From the NCBI GenBank assembly GCA_947503265.1, contig CANNDC010000016.1, positions 1-64,000 of the forward strand: a stretch of DNA of 64,000 nucleotides. Direction: 5' to 3'. The position numbers were made by a program, and so were the translations under genes. Origin of the DNA: an uncultured Alteromonadaceae bacterium (GTDB taxonomy: Bacteria; Pseudomonadota; Gammaproteobacteria; Enterobacterales; Alteromonadaceae). Position 1 is the first letter of the stretch; every line of letters starts with the position of its first letter. Positions 51,888-60,606 of the stretch are shown in pieces. The notes beneath the pieces are model-generated. The model had not been told where the DNA came from. It saw only the letters and a program-made list of their open reading frames with translations, and searched no databases.

Positions 51888-53279
51888 ATGAATCAAGACA
51901 ACCATGTAATGGCTACGGGCGACTATAAAGTTGCAGATATCACACTCGCTGAGTGGGGCAGAAAAGAACTCACAATTGCTGAAAGCGAAATGCCAGCATT
52001 GATGCGAATTCGTGACAACTATCGCGCTGAGCAACCCTTAAAAGGGGCAAAAATTCTAGGCTGTATTCATATGACCATACAGACTGGGGTACTCATTGAA
52101 ACTTTGGTTGATCTCGGCGCAGAAGTCAGATGGTCCTCGTGTAATATTTTTTCTACCCAAGATCAAGCCGCGGCTGCGATTGTTGCTGCGGGAGTACCTG
52201 TGTTCGCTTGGAAAGGTGAAACTGAAGAAGAGTACGAATGGTGCCTAGAACAAACAATAGTTAAAGATGGTAAGCCATGGGATGCCAACATGATCCTTGA
52301 CGATGGTGGTGACCTTACCCTGATGTTGCATGAAAAATTCCCAGAGGTTTTAGAAAATGTACACGGTGTGACTGAAGAAACCACCACGGGTGTGCACAGA
52401 CTTCTTGAAATGCTTGAAGCGGGCGAATTAAAAATACCAGCGATTAACGTTAATGACTCAGTGACAAAGTCTAAAAATGACAACAAATACGGTTGCCGCC
52501 ACAGTTTGAACGATGCAATTAAGCGTGCCATTGATCATTTAATGGCAGGTAAAAAAGCCTTAGTTATTGGCTATGGTGATGTGGGTAAAGGATCTGCCCA
52601 ATCTTTGCGTCAAGAAGGTATGATAGTTAAGGTATCTGAAGTTGATCCTATTTGTGCCATGCAAGCCTGTATGGACGGTTTTGAACTTGTCTCTCCTTAC
52701 CTTAACGGTAAAAATACTGGCAAAATTGAAGATGTAGATACGCTTCTTTTAAGTACGACTGATTTAATCGTCACTACGACGGGTAATGTAAACGTTTGTG
52801 ACTCGAACATTCTGAAAAGTCTGAAATCCGGTGCGGTGGTTTGTAACATTGGTCATTTTGACAACGAAATTGATACTGCATACATGCGTGAAAATTGGCG
52901 TTGGGATGAAATAAAGCCTCAAGTTCATAAGATATTCAGAAGTGAAGATGAAGCCGACCATTTGTTGTTGTTGTCTGAAGGTCGCCTAGTCAATTTGGGT
53001 AACGCAACAGGTCATCCATCAAGAATTATGGATGGATCTTTTGCAAACCAAGTATTGGCGCAAATACATTTATTCAAACAAGGTTTTGCTGATTTACCTG
53101 AGGCCGATAAACAAGCTGCATTGCGCGTTGAGGTTTTGCCTAAGCAACTTGATGAAGAAGTTGCCCGATATATGGTTGAAGGGTTTGGTGGCGTGATCAC
53201 TGAGTTGACTCAGAAACAAGCGGATTACATCAACGTTGCTGTGGAAGGGCCATTCAAAACGGATGCCTACCGCTACTAA
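51888..53279 (+). CDS. ahcY: adenosylhomocysteinase
   Basis: Reversibly hydrolyses S-adenosylhomocysteine to homocysteine and adenosine with tightly bound NAD. Family motifs: HMTIQTGVLIETLVDLGAEVRWSSCNIFSTQDQAAAAI, the NAD motif IGYGDVGKGSAQSL near 227, IGHFDNEID and the C-terminal KTDAYRY. 463 aa. Together with mtnN 2 kb upstream, the cell encodes both routes for removing S-adenosylhomocysteine. The 121 bp upstream show a plausible leader but no recognisable SAH riboswitch. Confidence 0.97.
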   Translation: MNQDNHVMATGDYKVADITLAEWGRKELTIAESEMPALMRIRDNYRAEQPLKGAKILGCIHMTIQTGVLIETLVDLGAEVRWSSCNIFSTQDQAAAAIVAAGVPVFAWKGETEEEYEWCLEQTIVKDGKPWDANMILDDGGDLTLMLHEKFPEVLENVHGVTEETTTGVHRLLEMLEAGELKIPAINVNDSVTKSKNDNKYGCRHSLNDAIKRAIDHLMAGKKALVIGYGDVGKGSAQSLRQEGMIVKVSEVDPICAMQACMDGFELVSPYLNGKNTGKIEDVDTLLLSTTDLIVTTTGNVNVCDSNILKSLKSGAVVCNIGHFDNEIDTAYMRENWRWDEIKPQVHKIFRSEDEADHLLLLSEGRLVNLGNATGHPSRIMDGSFANQVLAQIHLFKQGFADLPEADKQAALRVEVLPKQLDEEVARYMVEGFGGVITELTQKQADYINVAVEGPFKTDAYRY

Positions 53280-53290
53280 AGCGGCTTTTT
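53270..53290 (+). terminator. terminator overlapping the ahcY stop codon
   Basis: CCGCT (53270-53274) pairs with AGCGG (53280-53284) across ACTAA, then C and five T. The left arm lies inside the last ahcY codons and the stop codon is in the loop. The short stem suggests partial termination before the rhodanese gene. Confidence 0.6.
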
Positions 53291-53324
53291 GACAACAAAA
53301 CTGACATAAATTGAGGAGAAAACA

Positions 53325-53720
53325 GTGGCGAGCTCAATAAAGAAATATTATAAAAGTTTGATTTTATCGTTTTTGAGTGTGATTAGTTTCTCCTCTTTTT
53401 CCGCAGAAGTTAAAGATATCTCGGCAGAACAATTGATTGCAGCAGATAAAAGCGATTGGTTGATATTAGATGTTCGCACTGAAAAGGAATATAACGCAGG
53501 GCATGTTCCCGGTGCAGTGAACATTAGTCACTCTGAGATCGCGGAAAATATGAGTAAATTGTCAGAATACAAGGATAAAACAGTCGTTGTTTACTGTCGC
53601 TCAGGGTTCCGAGCCGGTAAAGCCGCTGATGTTTTGTTGAGTAATGGTTTTACCCAAGTGAAACATCTAGACGGTGATATGCTCAACTGGGAAAAAGCGG
53701 GTCATGTCATTGAACAATAA
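53325..53720 (+). CDS. secreted single-domain rhodanese-like protein
   Basis: A 131-aa protein with a signal peptide (cleavage near SFSAE, about 27) and one rhodanese domain (about 32-128). The active-site cysteine is in VVYCRSGFRAGKAADVL and the CH2 region resembles DVRTEKEYNAGHVPGAVNI. Single-domain periplasmic rhodaneses bind sulfane sulfur, but their partners are mostly unknown. The start is GTG after GAGGAG. The stop overlaps the next gene by one base. Confidence 0.9.
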   Translation: MASSIKKYYKSLILSFLSVISFSSFSAEVKDISAEQLIAADKSDWLILDVRTEKEYNAGHVPGAVNISHSEIAENMSKLSEYKDKTVVVYCRSGFRAGKAADVLLSNGFTQVKHLDGDMLNWEKAGHVIEQ

Positions 53721-54283
53721 TGCTTCCTGTAGAATATAAATCTTTTCAACCCGAGTTCTTCGATCAAGTCATTGAACTGGGCAATCGGGTTCATGGTGAC
53801 AATTACTTAGACTTACCTGTAGTAAAAGAGTTATATAAAAAGTCATTTCAGAACGAGTTAAATGCCAGCATAGTGGCGCTAAATAAAGACAGGTTAATCG
53901 GTTTTCGACTTACCATAGCGCCCCGTCATTGGGCACCTGATAAGTGGTGCACTCCCTCAAAGTGGGCAATTTCACAGAATAAAGTCAGTTATTTCAAATG
54001 CAATACCGTTGATAGCAACTACCAAGGGCAAGGTATTGGCCCGCAGATGCTTCAGCGTTCCGTCGAACAATCCATTAAGCAAGGTGCTCAAGCAGGGTTG
54101 GCACATATTTGGCTTGCTAGTCCTAATAATAGTGCATATCGATATTTCAAAAAATGCGGTGGGGAGTTAATAAAAGAACATCCCAACAAATGGCGAGCCC
54201 TAAGCTTGGAAAATCAATATGATTGCCCCGTTTGTGGCCGTTTGTGTAACTGTACTGCGGCTGAAATGATACTGAGATTTTAA
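53720..54283 (+). CDS. GNAT family acetyltransferase with C-terminal cysteine cluster
   Basis: A 187-aa GNAT-fold protein; the acetyl-CoA motif is QGQGIGPQMLQRSVEQSIKQG (about 98-117) and the strand after it carries YRYFKKCGGELIKEHPNKW. After the GNAT domain a short tail CPVCGRLCNC (about 171-180) has four cysteines, resembling a metal-binding knuckle. Substrate unknown. It sits in a rhodanese-GNAT-FAD oxidase run with eight bases to the next gene, so co-transcription is likely. Confidence 0.82.
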   Translation: MLPVEYKSFQPEFFDQVIELGNRVHGDNYLDLPVVKELYKKSFQNELNASIVALNKDRLIGFRLTIAPRHWAPDKWCTPSKWAISQNKVSYFKCNTVDSNYQGQGIGPQMLQRSVEQSIKQGAQAGLAHIWLASPNNSAYRYFKKCGGELIKEHPNKWRALSLENQYDCPVCGRLCNCTAAEMILRF

Positions 54284-54291
54284 GCTAGCTT

Positions 54292-55620
54292 ATGTATGAT
54301 CCTTTAATCGAATCTTATCCAAAACCTTGGCAAGGCTACCCTGTTTCCTATTGGGCAGCTAACGAAAAGAGAAGATGTTCACCCCCGCTTGAAAAAGACA
54401 TTGAAGTGGATGTTGCTGTCATTGGCGGTGGATACACAGGGCTGTCAACCGCTTACTACCTCTCGCACAAGTACAATCAAAAAGTAGCGTTACTTGAGGC
54501 CAATGACGCTGGGTGGGGTTGCAGTGGTAGAAACGCAGGTTTCGTGCTCGCAAGCACAGGAAGATTATCGTTACTCGATATGACCCGAAAATGGGGAGAG
54601 CAAACCGCATTAGAAATATATAAGGAATATATTAACGCGGTTGATTCAGTGAATCGATTTATCGAAAAAGGAAAAATCGATTGCGAAAAGACTTATGGCG
54701 GTTACCTGAAACTAGCTCACAAAAGATCAAAAGTTGCAGGGCTAAGATATCAAGCGGAATACTTGCAAGAGAAATTCGGCGGTGGAATCGAATTTATCCA
54801 TAGTAAAGACGTATCAGCAAATTTTATTAAGACAGATAATATGTTTGGTGGTATCTATTTTCCACAAAACTTTGGCGTCAATCCCCTCAAACTGGTTAAA
54901 GGGTATGAGCGCATGGCACTGGCGTCAGGTACTCAGATATACACCAATTCCCCGGTCATTGAGCGCAAGAGACAGGGTGAATCGCACGTATTGAGCACGC
55001 CAAATGGCACGGTAAAATCGGATAAATTGGTTATCGCTACCAACGGGTACACCTCTAAAAAGTTACACCCCACCTTAAAACATCGACACTTCCCAGTATT
55101 GTCCAGCATAGTCGTCACACGCCCATTGTCAGACAGAGAACTTGAGATCATTGGATTCAAATCAGGTTTAATGGCAATGGATACGCGAAGAATGAAATAT
55201 TACTATCGATTATTACCTGACAAACGTATTTTGTTTGGTGGTAGAGGCGCAATTAAAGGAAAAGATGCTGAACATCAAATCAACTGTCAGCGATTACTTG
55301 AAGGCTTGTATTCTACATTTCCGTCTTTGAAAGGAATGGAAGCAGCCTATTTTTGGAGTGGCTGGATAAGCGTATCGGTAGATGACTACCCGAGAGTCTG
55401 GACTAGCCAAGATAAATCACTGAGTTACGCTATGGGATACTGTGGTTCAGGGGTGGCCTTCGCAACTCAAGCAGGAAAGCGTCTGGCTCAAGCATTATTT
55501 GAACCAGACAAATTAAGTCAGCTACCATTTTGGCAATCCCAACTATCTAAATTTCCGATGCCTACATTCAAGCGAACCGGCTTAAGTATTTACTATAAAA
55601 TGGCAAATTTTACAGACTAA
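54292..55620 (+). CDS. FAD-dependent oxidoreductase (DAO family, PuuB/OrdL-like)
   Basis: A 442-aa amine or amino-acid oxidase of the DAO family. The FAD-binding dinucleotide motif is VAVIGGGYTGLSTAYYLS (about 42-59), followed by ALLEANDAGWGCSGRNAGFVL, and the C-terminal FAD contact is GYCGSGVAFATQAGKRLAQAL. The N-terminal YPVSYWAAN and overall layout resemble gamma-glutamylputrescine oxidoreductase. No puu pathway genes are adjacent, so the amine substrate is uncertain. Ends tail-to-tail with tyrS, overlapping by four bases. Confidence 0.87.
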   Translation: MYDPLIESYPKPWQGYPVSYWAANEKRRCSPPLEKDIEVDVAVIGGGYTGLSTAYYLSHKYNQKVALLEANDAGWGCSGRNAGFVLASTGRLSLLDMTRKWGEQTALEIYKEYINAVDSVNRFIEKGKIDCEKTYGGYLKLAHKRSKVAGLRYQAEYLQEKFGGGIEFIHSKDVSANFIKTDNMFGGIYFPQNFGVNPLKLVKGYERMALASGTQIYTNSPVIERKRQGESHVLSTPNGTVKSDKLVIATNGYTSKKLHPTLKHRHFPVLSSIVVTRPLSDRELEIIGFKSGLMAMDTRRMKYYYRLLPDKRILFGGRGAIKGKDAEHQINCQRLLEGLYSTFPSLKGMEAAYFWSGWISVSVDDYPRVWTSQDKSLSYAMGYCGSGVAFATQAGKRLAQALFEPDKLSQLPFWQSQLSKFPMPTFKRTGLSIYYKMANFTD

Positions 55621-56816
55621 ACAAGGTTTATACGCGCGAACTTACGCTTACCTACCTGAAACACACCAGACGTTTTATCATTTAACAGTAAACGTGTATC
55701 GGATATTTTTTCACCGTCTTGTTTAACTGCTCCCTGCTGAATCATTCGCATTGCATCTGATGTTGAAACAACTAAATTAGCTTGTTTAAGCAAATTCGCA
55801 ATGGCAATACCTTCTGCAGGCAGGGCAATCTCAATTTCTGCTATGTCGTCAGGAATGGCATTCTTCTGAAATCGTTGTACAAAGTCTTGATAAGCAGCTT
55901 TTGCCGCTTCGTTCGAATGAAAGCGTTCGATAATTTCCATGGCTAAGGCAATTTTCATATCTCTTGGGTTTGCACCCTGCTCTGCCTTTAATTTAAGCGA
56001 TTGGATTTCCTCAGTAGGCTTGAAACTCAATAAGTCGTAGTAACGCCACATTAGCTCATCTGATATGGACATGATCTTACCAAACATATCGTTGGGAGAA
56101 TCCGTAATACCGATATAATTACCTAAAGACTTAGACATTTTTTGAACGCCATCTAACCCTTCAAGCAAAGGCATCATCAACACAGTTTGTTGCGGTTGCC
56201 CTTCTGCTTTTTGCAGTTCTCGCCCCATCAATAAATTGAATCGTTGATCCGTTCCACCCAATTCCACATCCGCTTTCAGTGCCACCGAATCCCAACCTTG
56301 AACAAGTGGATATAAAAATTCATGGATAGCGATAGCTTGACCGTTGTTGTAACGTTTTTTGAAATCGTCCCTTTCCAACATCCTTGCCACTGTCTGTCTG
56401 GCTGCCAATTTTATTAGTCCCGCCGCTCCCAAATTGTCCATCCATTCGGAATTGAAACGGACTGTGGTTTTATCAGGATCTAATATTTTGAACACTTGTT
56501 CTTTGTAGGTTTCAGCATTGGCGATGATGTCTTCGCGGCTTAACGGTTTTCGTGTAACATTTTTACCTGTTGGGTCACCTATCATTCCAGTAAAGTCACC
56601 AATAAGAAAAATCACTTCGTGTCCAAGTTGTTGAAAAGCCCGAAGTTTATTTATTAAAACAGTGTGGCCTAGATGTAAATCAGGTGCTGTTGGGTCGAAG
56701 CCAGCTTTTATTTTTAACGGCTTTCCTTCTTTTAGCTTGGCAACCAACTCTTCTTCTATCAATATTTCGTCTGCACCGCGCTTAATCTCACGTAATGCGG
56801 TTTGCCAATTTGTCAT
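55617..56816 (-). CDS. tyrS: tyrosyl-tRNA synthetase
   Basis: Class I synthetase charging tRNA-Tyr. HLGH at residues 48-51 is the HIGH equivalent, KMSKS lies near 231 (GVQKMSKSLGNY), and a C-terminal S4-like RNA-binding domain covers about 335-399 (MRMIQQGAVKQDGEKI). 399 aa; the sequence belongs to the TyrRS branch used by many marine gammaproteobacteria rather than the 424-aa E. coli form. Divergent from the M23 peptidase gene by 211 bp. Confidence 0.95.
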   Translation of the reverse strand: MTNWQTALREIKRGADEILIEEELVAKLKEGKPLKIKAGFDPTAPDLHLGHTVLINKLRAFQQLGHEVIFLIGDFTGMIGDPTGKNVTRKPLSREDIIANAETYKEQVFKILDPDKTTVRFNSEWMDNLGAAGLIKLAARQTVARMLERDDFKKRYNNGQAIAIHEFLYPLVQGWDSVALKADVELGGTDQRFNLLMGRELQKAEGQPQQTVLMMPLLEGLDGVQKMSKSLGNYIGITDSPNDMFGKIMSISDELMWRYYDLLSFKPTEEIQSLKLKAEQGANPRDMKIALAMEIIERFHSNEAAKAAYQDFVQRFQKNAIPDDIAEIEIALPAEGIAIANLLKQANLVVSTSDAMRMIQQGAVKQDGEKISDTRLLLNDKTSGVFQVGKRKFARINLV

Positions 56817-57027
56817 TTATATACTCCGGTAGCGCGATATCGAAAATTTTTCAGCTGTGCATTTTACGCGCGCAACCGTTGTAGTGGAAGGACTTCCGTA
56901 TATTTTTCACTAACTATTAGCACATTGCCTTATCACGCTAACTCAGCAATGTCGACGCTACGGCTGGAAAATCTGTGCTAATCATTATATTCTACTCTTT
57001 AATGAAAAAACTGAGTGTCGCTCAAAC

Positions 57028-58326
57028 GTGGTCAAAAAGGTGCTAAAAACATTGCCGCAAAAACACAAAGCACTACTTTCAGGAGTAGCGGCTTTTTTGT
57101 TGATATTGGTTATTATCCCTTCTGATCCAGCAAAAGCCTCAAGACACAGTGAGATTCTTGAAATAGGTAAGCGCTACGATGTTCCTATCGTTCTCGAAAC
57201 GCAAGAAGACCATCAAGAACAACTAGAAACAATCAATTTTGAACCCGATTGGCAAAACATTACTGTTAATAAAGGCGATACACTAGCGAGCATATTTCAG
57301 CGTGCAGGATTGACTCCGCAAGAGACACATTGGGTGATAAATGCCGGCGAACCTGCAAAAAAATTATTGAAGATGCGTCCGAATGACACGCTTTCATTGT
57401 TGATCGATGAACAAGGGAAAGTGTCATCCGTGAAGTATGAACTTTCAGCAACAGATACCCTGTTTATTTCTAAAAACGAGCAACAAGAGTTTACCAGCAC
57501 GATAACCACCAAAGACGTTGATGTCCGATTAGGCTATGCCCAAGGAGAAATTCAAAGTAATTTCTGGAATGCGGCGGTCAAAGCGAATCTAGCGGAAAAC
57601 CAAATTATGAGTTTGGCGGGTATTTTCGGTTGGGATGTCGATTTTGCCTTAGAGCTTCGTCAAGGTGACACCTTCAACGTGGTGTTTGAAGAAAACTATA
57701 TTGACGGAGAATTTATAGGCTATGGAAAAATAGTCGCAGCAGAGCTTACCAACCAAGGTGATTCATTTATTGCCATCTTGCATAGTGACGGCAACTATTA
57801 CACGCCAGATGGCGGCAGTATGCGTAAAAGCTTCTTACGCGCGCCGGTTAATTTTAAATACATCAGTTCTAGCTTTAAGAAAAGACGTTTCCATCCCGTC
57901 CAAAAACGTTGGAAAGCGCATAGAGGGGTCGATTATGCAGCCAATACCGGAACTCCTGTGATGGCTGCCGGAGATGGACGAATTATTCGCTCCTCCTATG
58001 ATAAGTACAACGGACACCACGTATTCATTCAACACGGCGAGAAATACGTGACTAAGTACCTGCATTTTACTAAAAGAGCTGTGAAACTGGGTCAGGAAGT
58101 CAAACAAGGCCAAGTAATCGGTTATGTTGGCTCAACAGGTTTGGCAGCGGGTCCTCATCTGCATTACGAATTTCTTGTCGATGGAGTACACCGTAACCCT
58201 CGCACGGTATCTTTGCCTAAAGCTGACCCAATCGATAAAGCAGAAGCAACAGAGTTTGCGAATATTGCAAAGTTGAGACTTAAACAATTAGGTGCCACAA
58301 AGCGCATAATGCTTGCGATGAATTGA
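57028..58326 (+). CDS. mepM: M23 family peptidoglycan endopeptidase, MepM-like
   Basis: Envelope protein expected to cut D-Ala-mDAP cross-links so new peptidoglycan can be inserted. An N-terminal membrane anchor (about 14-33), an OapA/LysM-like domain (about 72-155, NVNKGDTLASIFQRAGLTPQETHWVI), a middle domain and the C-terminal LytM domain with HRGVDYAANTGTPVMAAGDG (zinc His and Asp) and the HLHYEF pair. 432 aa (E. coli MepM 440). The start is GTG without a clear ribosome site. Next to anmK, a cell-wall recycling gene. Confidence 0.93.
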   Translation: MVKKVLKTLPQKHKALLSGVAAFLLILVIIPSDPAKASRHSEILEIGKRYDVPIVLETQEDHQEQLETINFEPDWQNITVNKGDTLASIFQRAGLTPQETHWVINAGEPAKKLLKMRPNDTLSLLIDEQGKVSSVKYELSATDTLFISKNEQQEFTSTITTKDVDVRLGYAQGEIQSNFWNAAVKANLAENQIMSLAGIFGWDVDFALELRQGDTFNVVFEENYIDGEFIGYGKIVAAELTNQGDSFIAILHSDGNYYTPDGGSMRKSFLRAPVNFKYISSSFKKRRFHPVQKRWKAHRGVDYAANTGTPVMAAGDGRIIRSSYDKYNGHHVFIQHGEKYVTKYLHFTKRAVKLGQEVKQGQVIGYVGSTGLAAGPHLHYEFLVDGVHRNPRTVSLPKADPIDKAEATEFANIAKLRLKQLGATKRIMLAMN

Positions 58327-58345
58327 GTATAAATTGGACAATCAC

Positions 58346-59458
58346 ATGCCTGACCTTTTCATAGGACTGATGTCCGGCACTAGCATAGATGGTGTTGATG
58401 TAGCACTTGTAGATTTTTCGAAAATCGCTCCGAAGGTAGTCGATTTTGAAACTGTCACGTACCCCGCAAAGTTAACCCGCCAACTACACAATTTATGCGC
58501 CTCTCAAAAAGATGAAATTTTCTCTATGGGTATGGCAGATCGTGCCATTGCCAGAGTGAGTGCTGACGCTGTTCGCTTGATACTAAAACGAAATCATCTG
58601 TCCGCTAATCATATATCTGCAATTGGTTCACACGGGCAAACAATTCGACATCATCCCGAAGGGACAAATGGCTTTACCTTGCAAATTGGTGATCCCAACA
58701 CACTCGCAGTTTTGACAGGAATCAAGGTAGTAGCTGACTTCAGACGAAAAGATATTGCACTGGGTGGTCAAGGCGCACCTTTGGCACCGGCTTTTCATAA
58801 AGCAGTGTTTCGACACTCCCATCATTCGCGCGTTATTTTAAATATCGGCGGAATTGCTAATATAACCTACTTACCAGCAAATTCAGAACAACAGGTAATC
58901 GGCTATGATACAGGGCCAGGCAACACACTTATGGACATGTGGTGCCAACGTCATCTGAATGAACCTTATGATAAAAGTGGGCACTGGGCTGCTCAGGGAA
59001 ATAGTTGTGCGGAGTTACTCGGGCTTCTTTTGACCGAGCCTTTTTTCAGTTTAACTCATCCTAAAAGTACGGGTAGAGAGTTGTTTAATTTGACATGGTT
59101 AGACCAACACATATCACAGTTATCGAACGAGATTTCAGCTGAAAGTGTTCAAGCCACATTGGCAAATTTGACCAGTATAACCATTGCACAACAAATTCAA
59201 AAATTAGGTGATGTTGAACAAGTATTTGTTTGTGGTGGTGGTGGTAAAAACGACTACTTAATGGAATGCCTAGAAAACGAGTTAGTCGAATGTGAGGTAC
59301 AAACGACAAATGAACTTGGCATTGATGCAGATGCTGTTGAAGCTGCCGCCTTTGCTTGGTTAGCAAAAGCGTTTATGCAGAAAAGTCCGAGTAACCTTCC
59401 CAGTGTTACAGGTGCCAGCAGAGAAGCCGTACTTGGTGCTCTCTTTCTAGCTAGATAA
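58346..59458 (+). CDS. anmK: anhydro-N-acetylmuramic acid kinase
   Basis: Phosphorylates and opens 1,6-anhydro-MurNAc to MurNAc 6-phosphate in peptidoglycan recycling. N-terminal phosphate motif GLMSGTSIDGVDVALVDF, LQIGDPNTLA, YDTGPGNTLMDMW and the C-terminal VFVCGGGGKNDYLM. I place the start at ATG 58346 (370 aa, family length), with GGA seven bases upstream; a TTG four codons earlier is also possible. Nineteen bases after the mepM-like gene. Confidence 0.94.
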   Translation: MPDLFIGLMSGTSIDGVDVALVDFSKIAPKVVDFETVTYPAKLTRQLHNLCASQKDEIFSMGMADRAIARVSADAVRLILKRNHLSANHISAIGSHGQTIRHHPEGTNGFTLQIGDPNTLAVLTGIKVVADFRRKDIALGGQGAPLAPAFHKAVFRHSHHSRVILNIGGIANITYLPANSEQQVIGYDTGPGNTLMDMWCQRHLNEPYDKSGHWAAQGNSCAELLGLLLTEPFFSLTHPKSTGRELFNLTWLDQHISQLSNEISAESVQATLANLTSITIAQQIQKLGDVEQVFVCGGGGKNDYLMECLENELVECEVQTTNELGIDADAVEAAAFAWLAKAFMQKSPSNLPSVTGASREAVLGALFLAR

Positions 59459-59477
59459 CGAAAGGTCGAATGACAAA

Positions 59478-59957
59478 TTGAAAAATAAAGTGAGATCCAT
59501 TGATAGCACAGACCTAGAAATCTTGGCCCTTTTATTTAAAGATTCCAGCGTCTCGAACAAAGACATTGCGGCGAAAGTCGGCTTGGCCCCTTCTTCTTGC
59601 TTGGAAAGAATTAAAAAATTGCAATCAGATGGCGTTATAGAAGGCCATCGTCTTATTATTGATTTTGGCGCTGTAGGGGGCCATATTCAGGCTATGATCT
59701 CAGTCAGGCTTTCCAATCATAGTCGTGAAACTGTTGACCATTTTCAACAGGCATTAATCCAACTGCCAGAAGTGATCAGTCTCTATCACATGGGGGGCGA
59801 AAACGATTTTTTAGTCCATGTCACTGTCAGTGATTCCTTGCATCTTCGCGATTTCGTTTTCAATGCCATCACAGCACGTGAAGAGGTTAATCATGTCGAA
59901 ACAGCTTTGGTATACGACTATAAAATTAGTAGCAACCTACCAAACTTGTTACCTTAG
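59478..59957 (+). CDS. Lrp/AsnC family transcriptional regulator
   Basis: A 159-aa regulator with N-terminal helix-turn-helix (about 12-55: DLEILALLFKDSSVSNKDIAAKVGLAPSSCLERIKKLQSDGVI) and an AsnC ligand-binding RAM domain (about 68-145). Such proteins assemble as octamers and respond to amino acids. The start is TTG 59478 or GTG 59490. It lies 20 bases after anmK but probably belongs functionally to the accessory PLP-enzyme group to the right, whose divergent promoter contains phased repeats. Confidence 0.9.
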   Translation: MKNKVRSIDSTDLEILALLFKDSSVSNKDIAAKVGLAPSSCLERIKKLQSDGVIEGHRLIIDFGAVGGHIQAMISVRLSNHSRETVDHFQQALIQLPEVISLYHMGGENDFLVHVTVSDSLHLRDFVFNAITAREEVNHVETALVYDYKISSNLPNLLP

Positions 59958-59991
59958 TACTCTAAACCTTTAGAAAAGTAAGTTAACCTCC

Positions 59992-60606
59992 ATGAAATTA
60001 TTCTCAAACAGTAAATTATCTGCAATAGTATTTTTAGTTGCTTCATCTTTCACCAACGTCGCTTTGGGCCAAGGAAATTCGCTTGTTTCGGTCCAATCAC
60101 AAGAGTCTTTCTTTAACAGTATTAAAGGGCTATGCGGAAAGGCCTTTGCAGGGAAAATAGCCGTCGACAATGCACCGAGCGATGCATTTAATAACAAAGT
60201 TTTGAAAATGCACGTTCGCCAATGTTCTGATACTCAACTTCTAGTGCCTTTTCATGTCGGAAATGATGCCTCTAGAACCTGGGTGATCACCAAAACAGCA
60301 TCAGGGTTAACGCTTAAACATGATCATAGACACAAGGATGGAAGTGAAGATGTATTGACTCAGTATGGCGGCCACACCGTGGAAGCTGGCTGGCCACAAG
60401 TTCAATCATTTCCTGCTGACGCATTTACCAAACAGTTGTTCGTAGACCAAGGAATACCTCAATCTATTGGAAACACATGGCAAATTTTCATCTACCCTGA
60501 CAAATTTAGCTATCGCCTGATTCGTCAAGGCCGTGAATTTCGCGTCGACTTTGACCTAACTAAGCCAATTGCTCCTCCACCAGCTCCATGGGGCTATCAA
60601 GACTAG
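59992..60606 (+). CDS. secreted protein of unknown function
   Basis: A 204-aa predicted periplasmic protein with signal peptide (cleavage near ALGQG, about 26). The mature domain has two cysteines (GLCGKAF, RQCSD) and beta-rich segments: LLVPFHVGNDASRTWVITKT, LKHDHRHKDGSEDVLTQYGG, NTWQIFIYPDKFSYRLIRQGREFRVDFDL. Hypothetical secreted proteins with this layout occur in other marine gammaproteobacteria, but I know no function. Its last 47 bases overlap the 3' end of the convergent PLP gene. Confidence 0.8.
   Translation: MKLFSNSKLSAIVFLVASSFTNVALGQGNSLVSVQSQESFFNSIKGLCGKAFAGKIAVDNAPSDAFNNKVLKMHVRQCSDTQLLVPFHVGNDASRTWVITKTASGLTLKHDHRHKDGSEDVLTQYGGHTVEAGWPQVQSFPADAFTKQLFVDQGIPQSIGNTWQIFIYPDKFSYRLIRQGREFRVDFDLTKPIAPPPAPWGYQD

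Noticed and set aside
54419..54610. Antisense frames inside gltB, arcB, degQ, mgtE, ahcY and FAD oxidase genes
   Set aside because: They mirror strongly coding genes in other frames and have no independent initiation signals; this range is one example.
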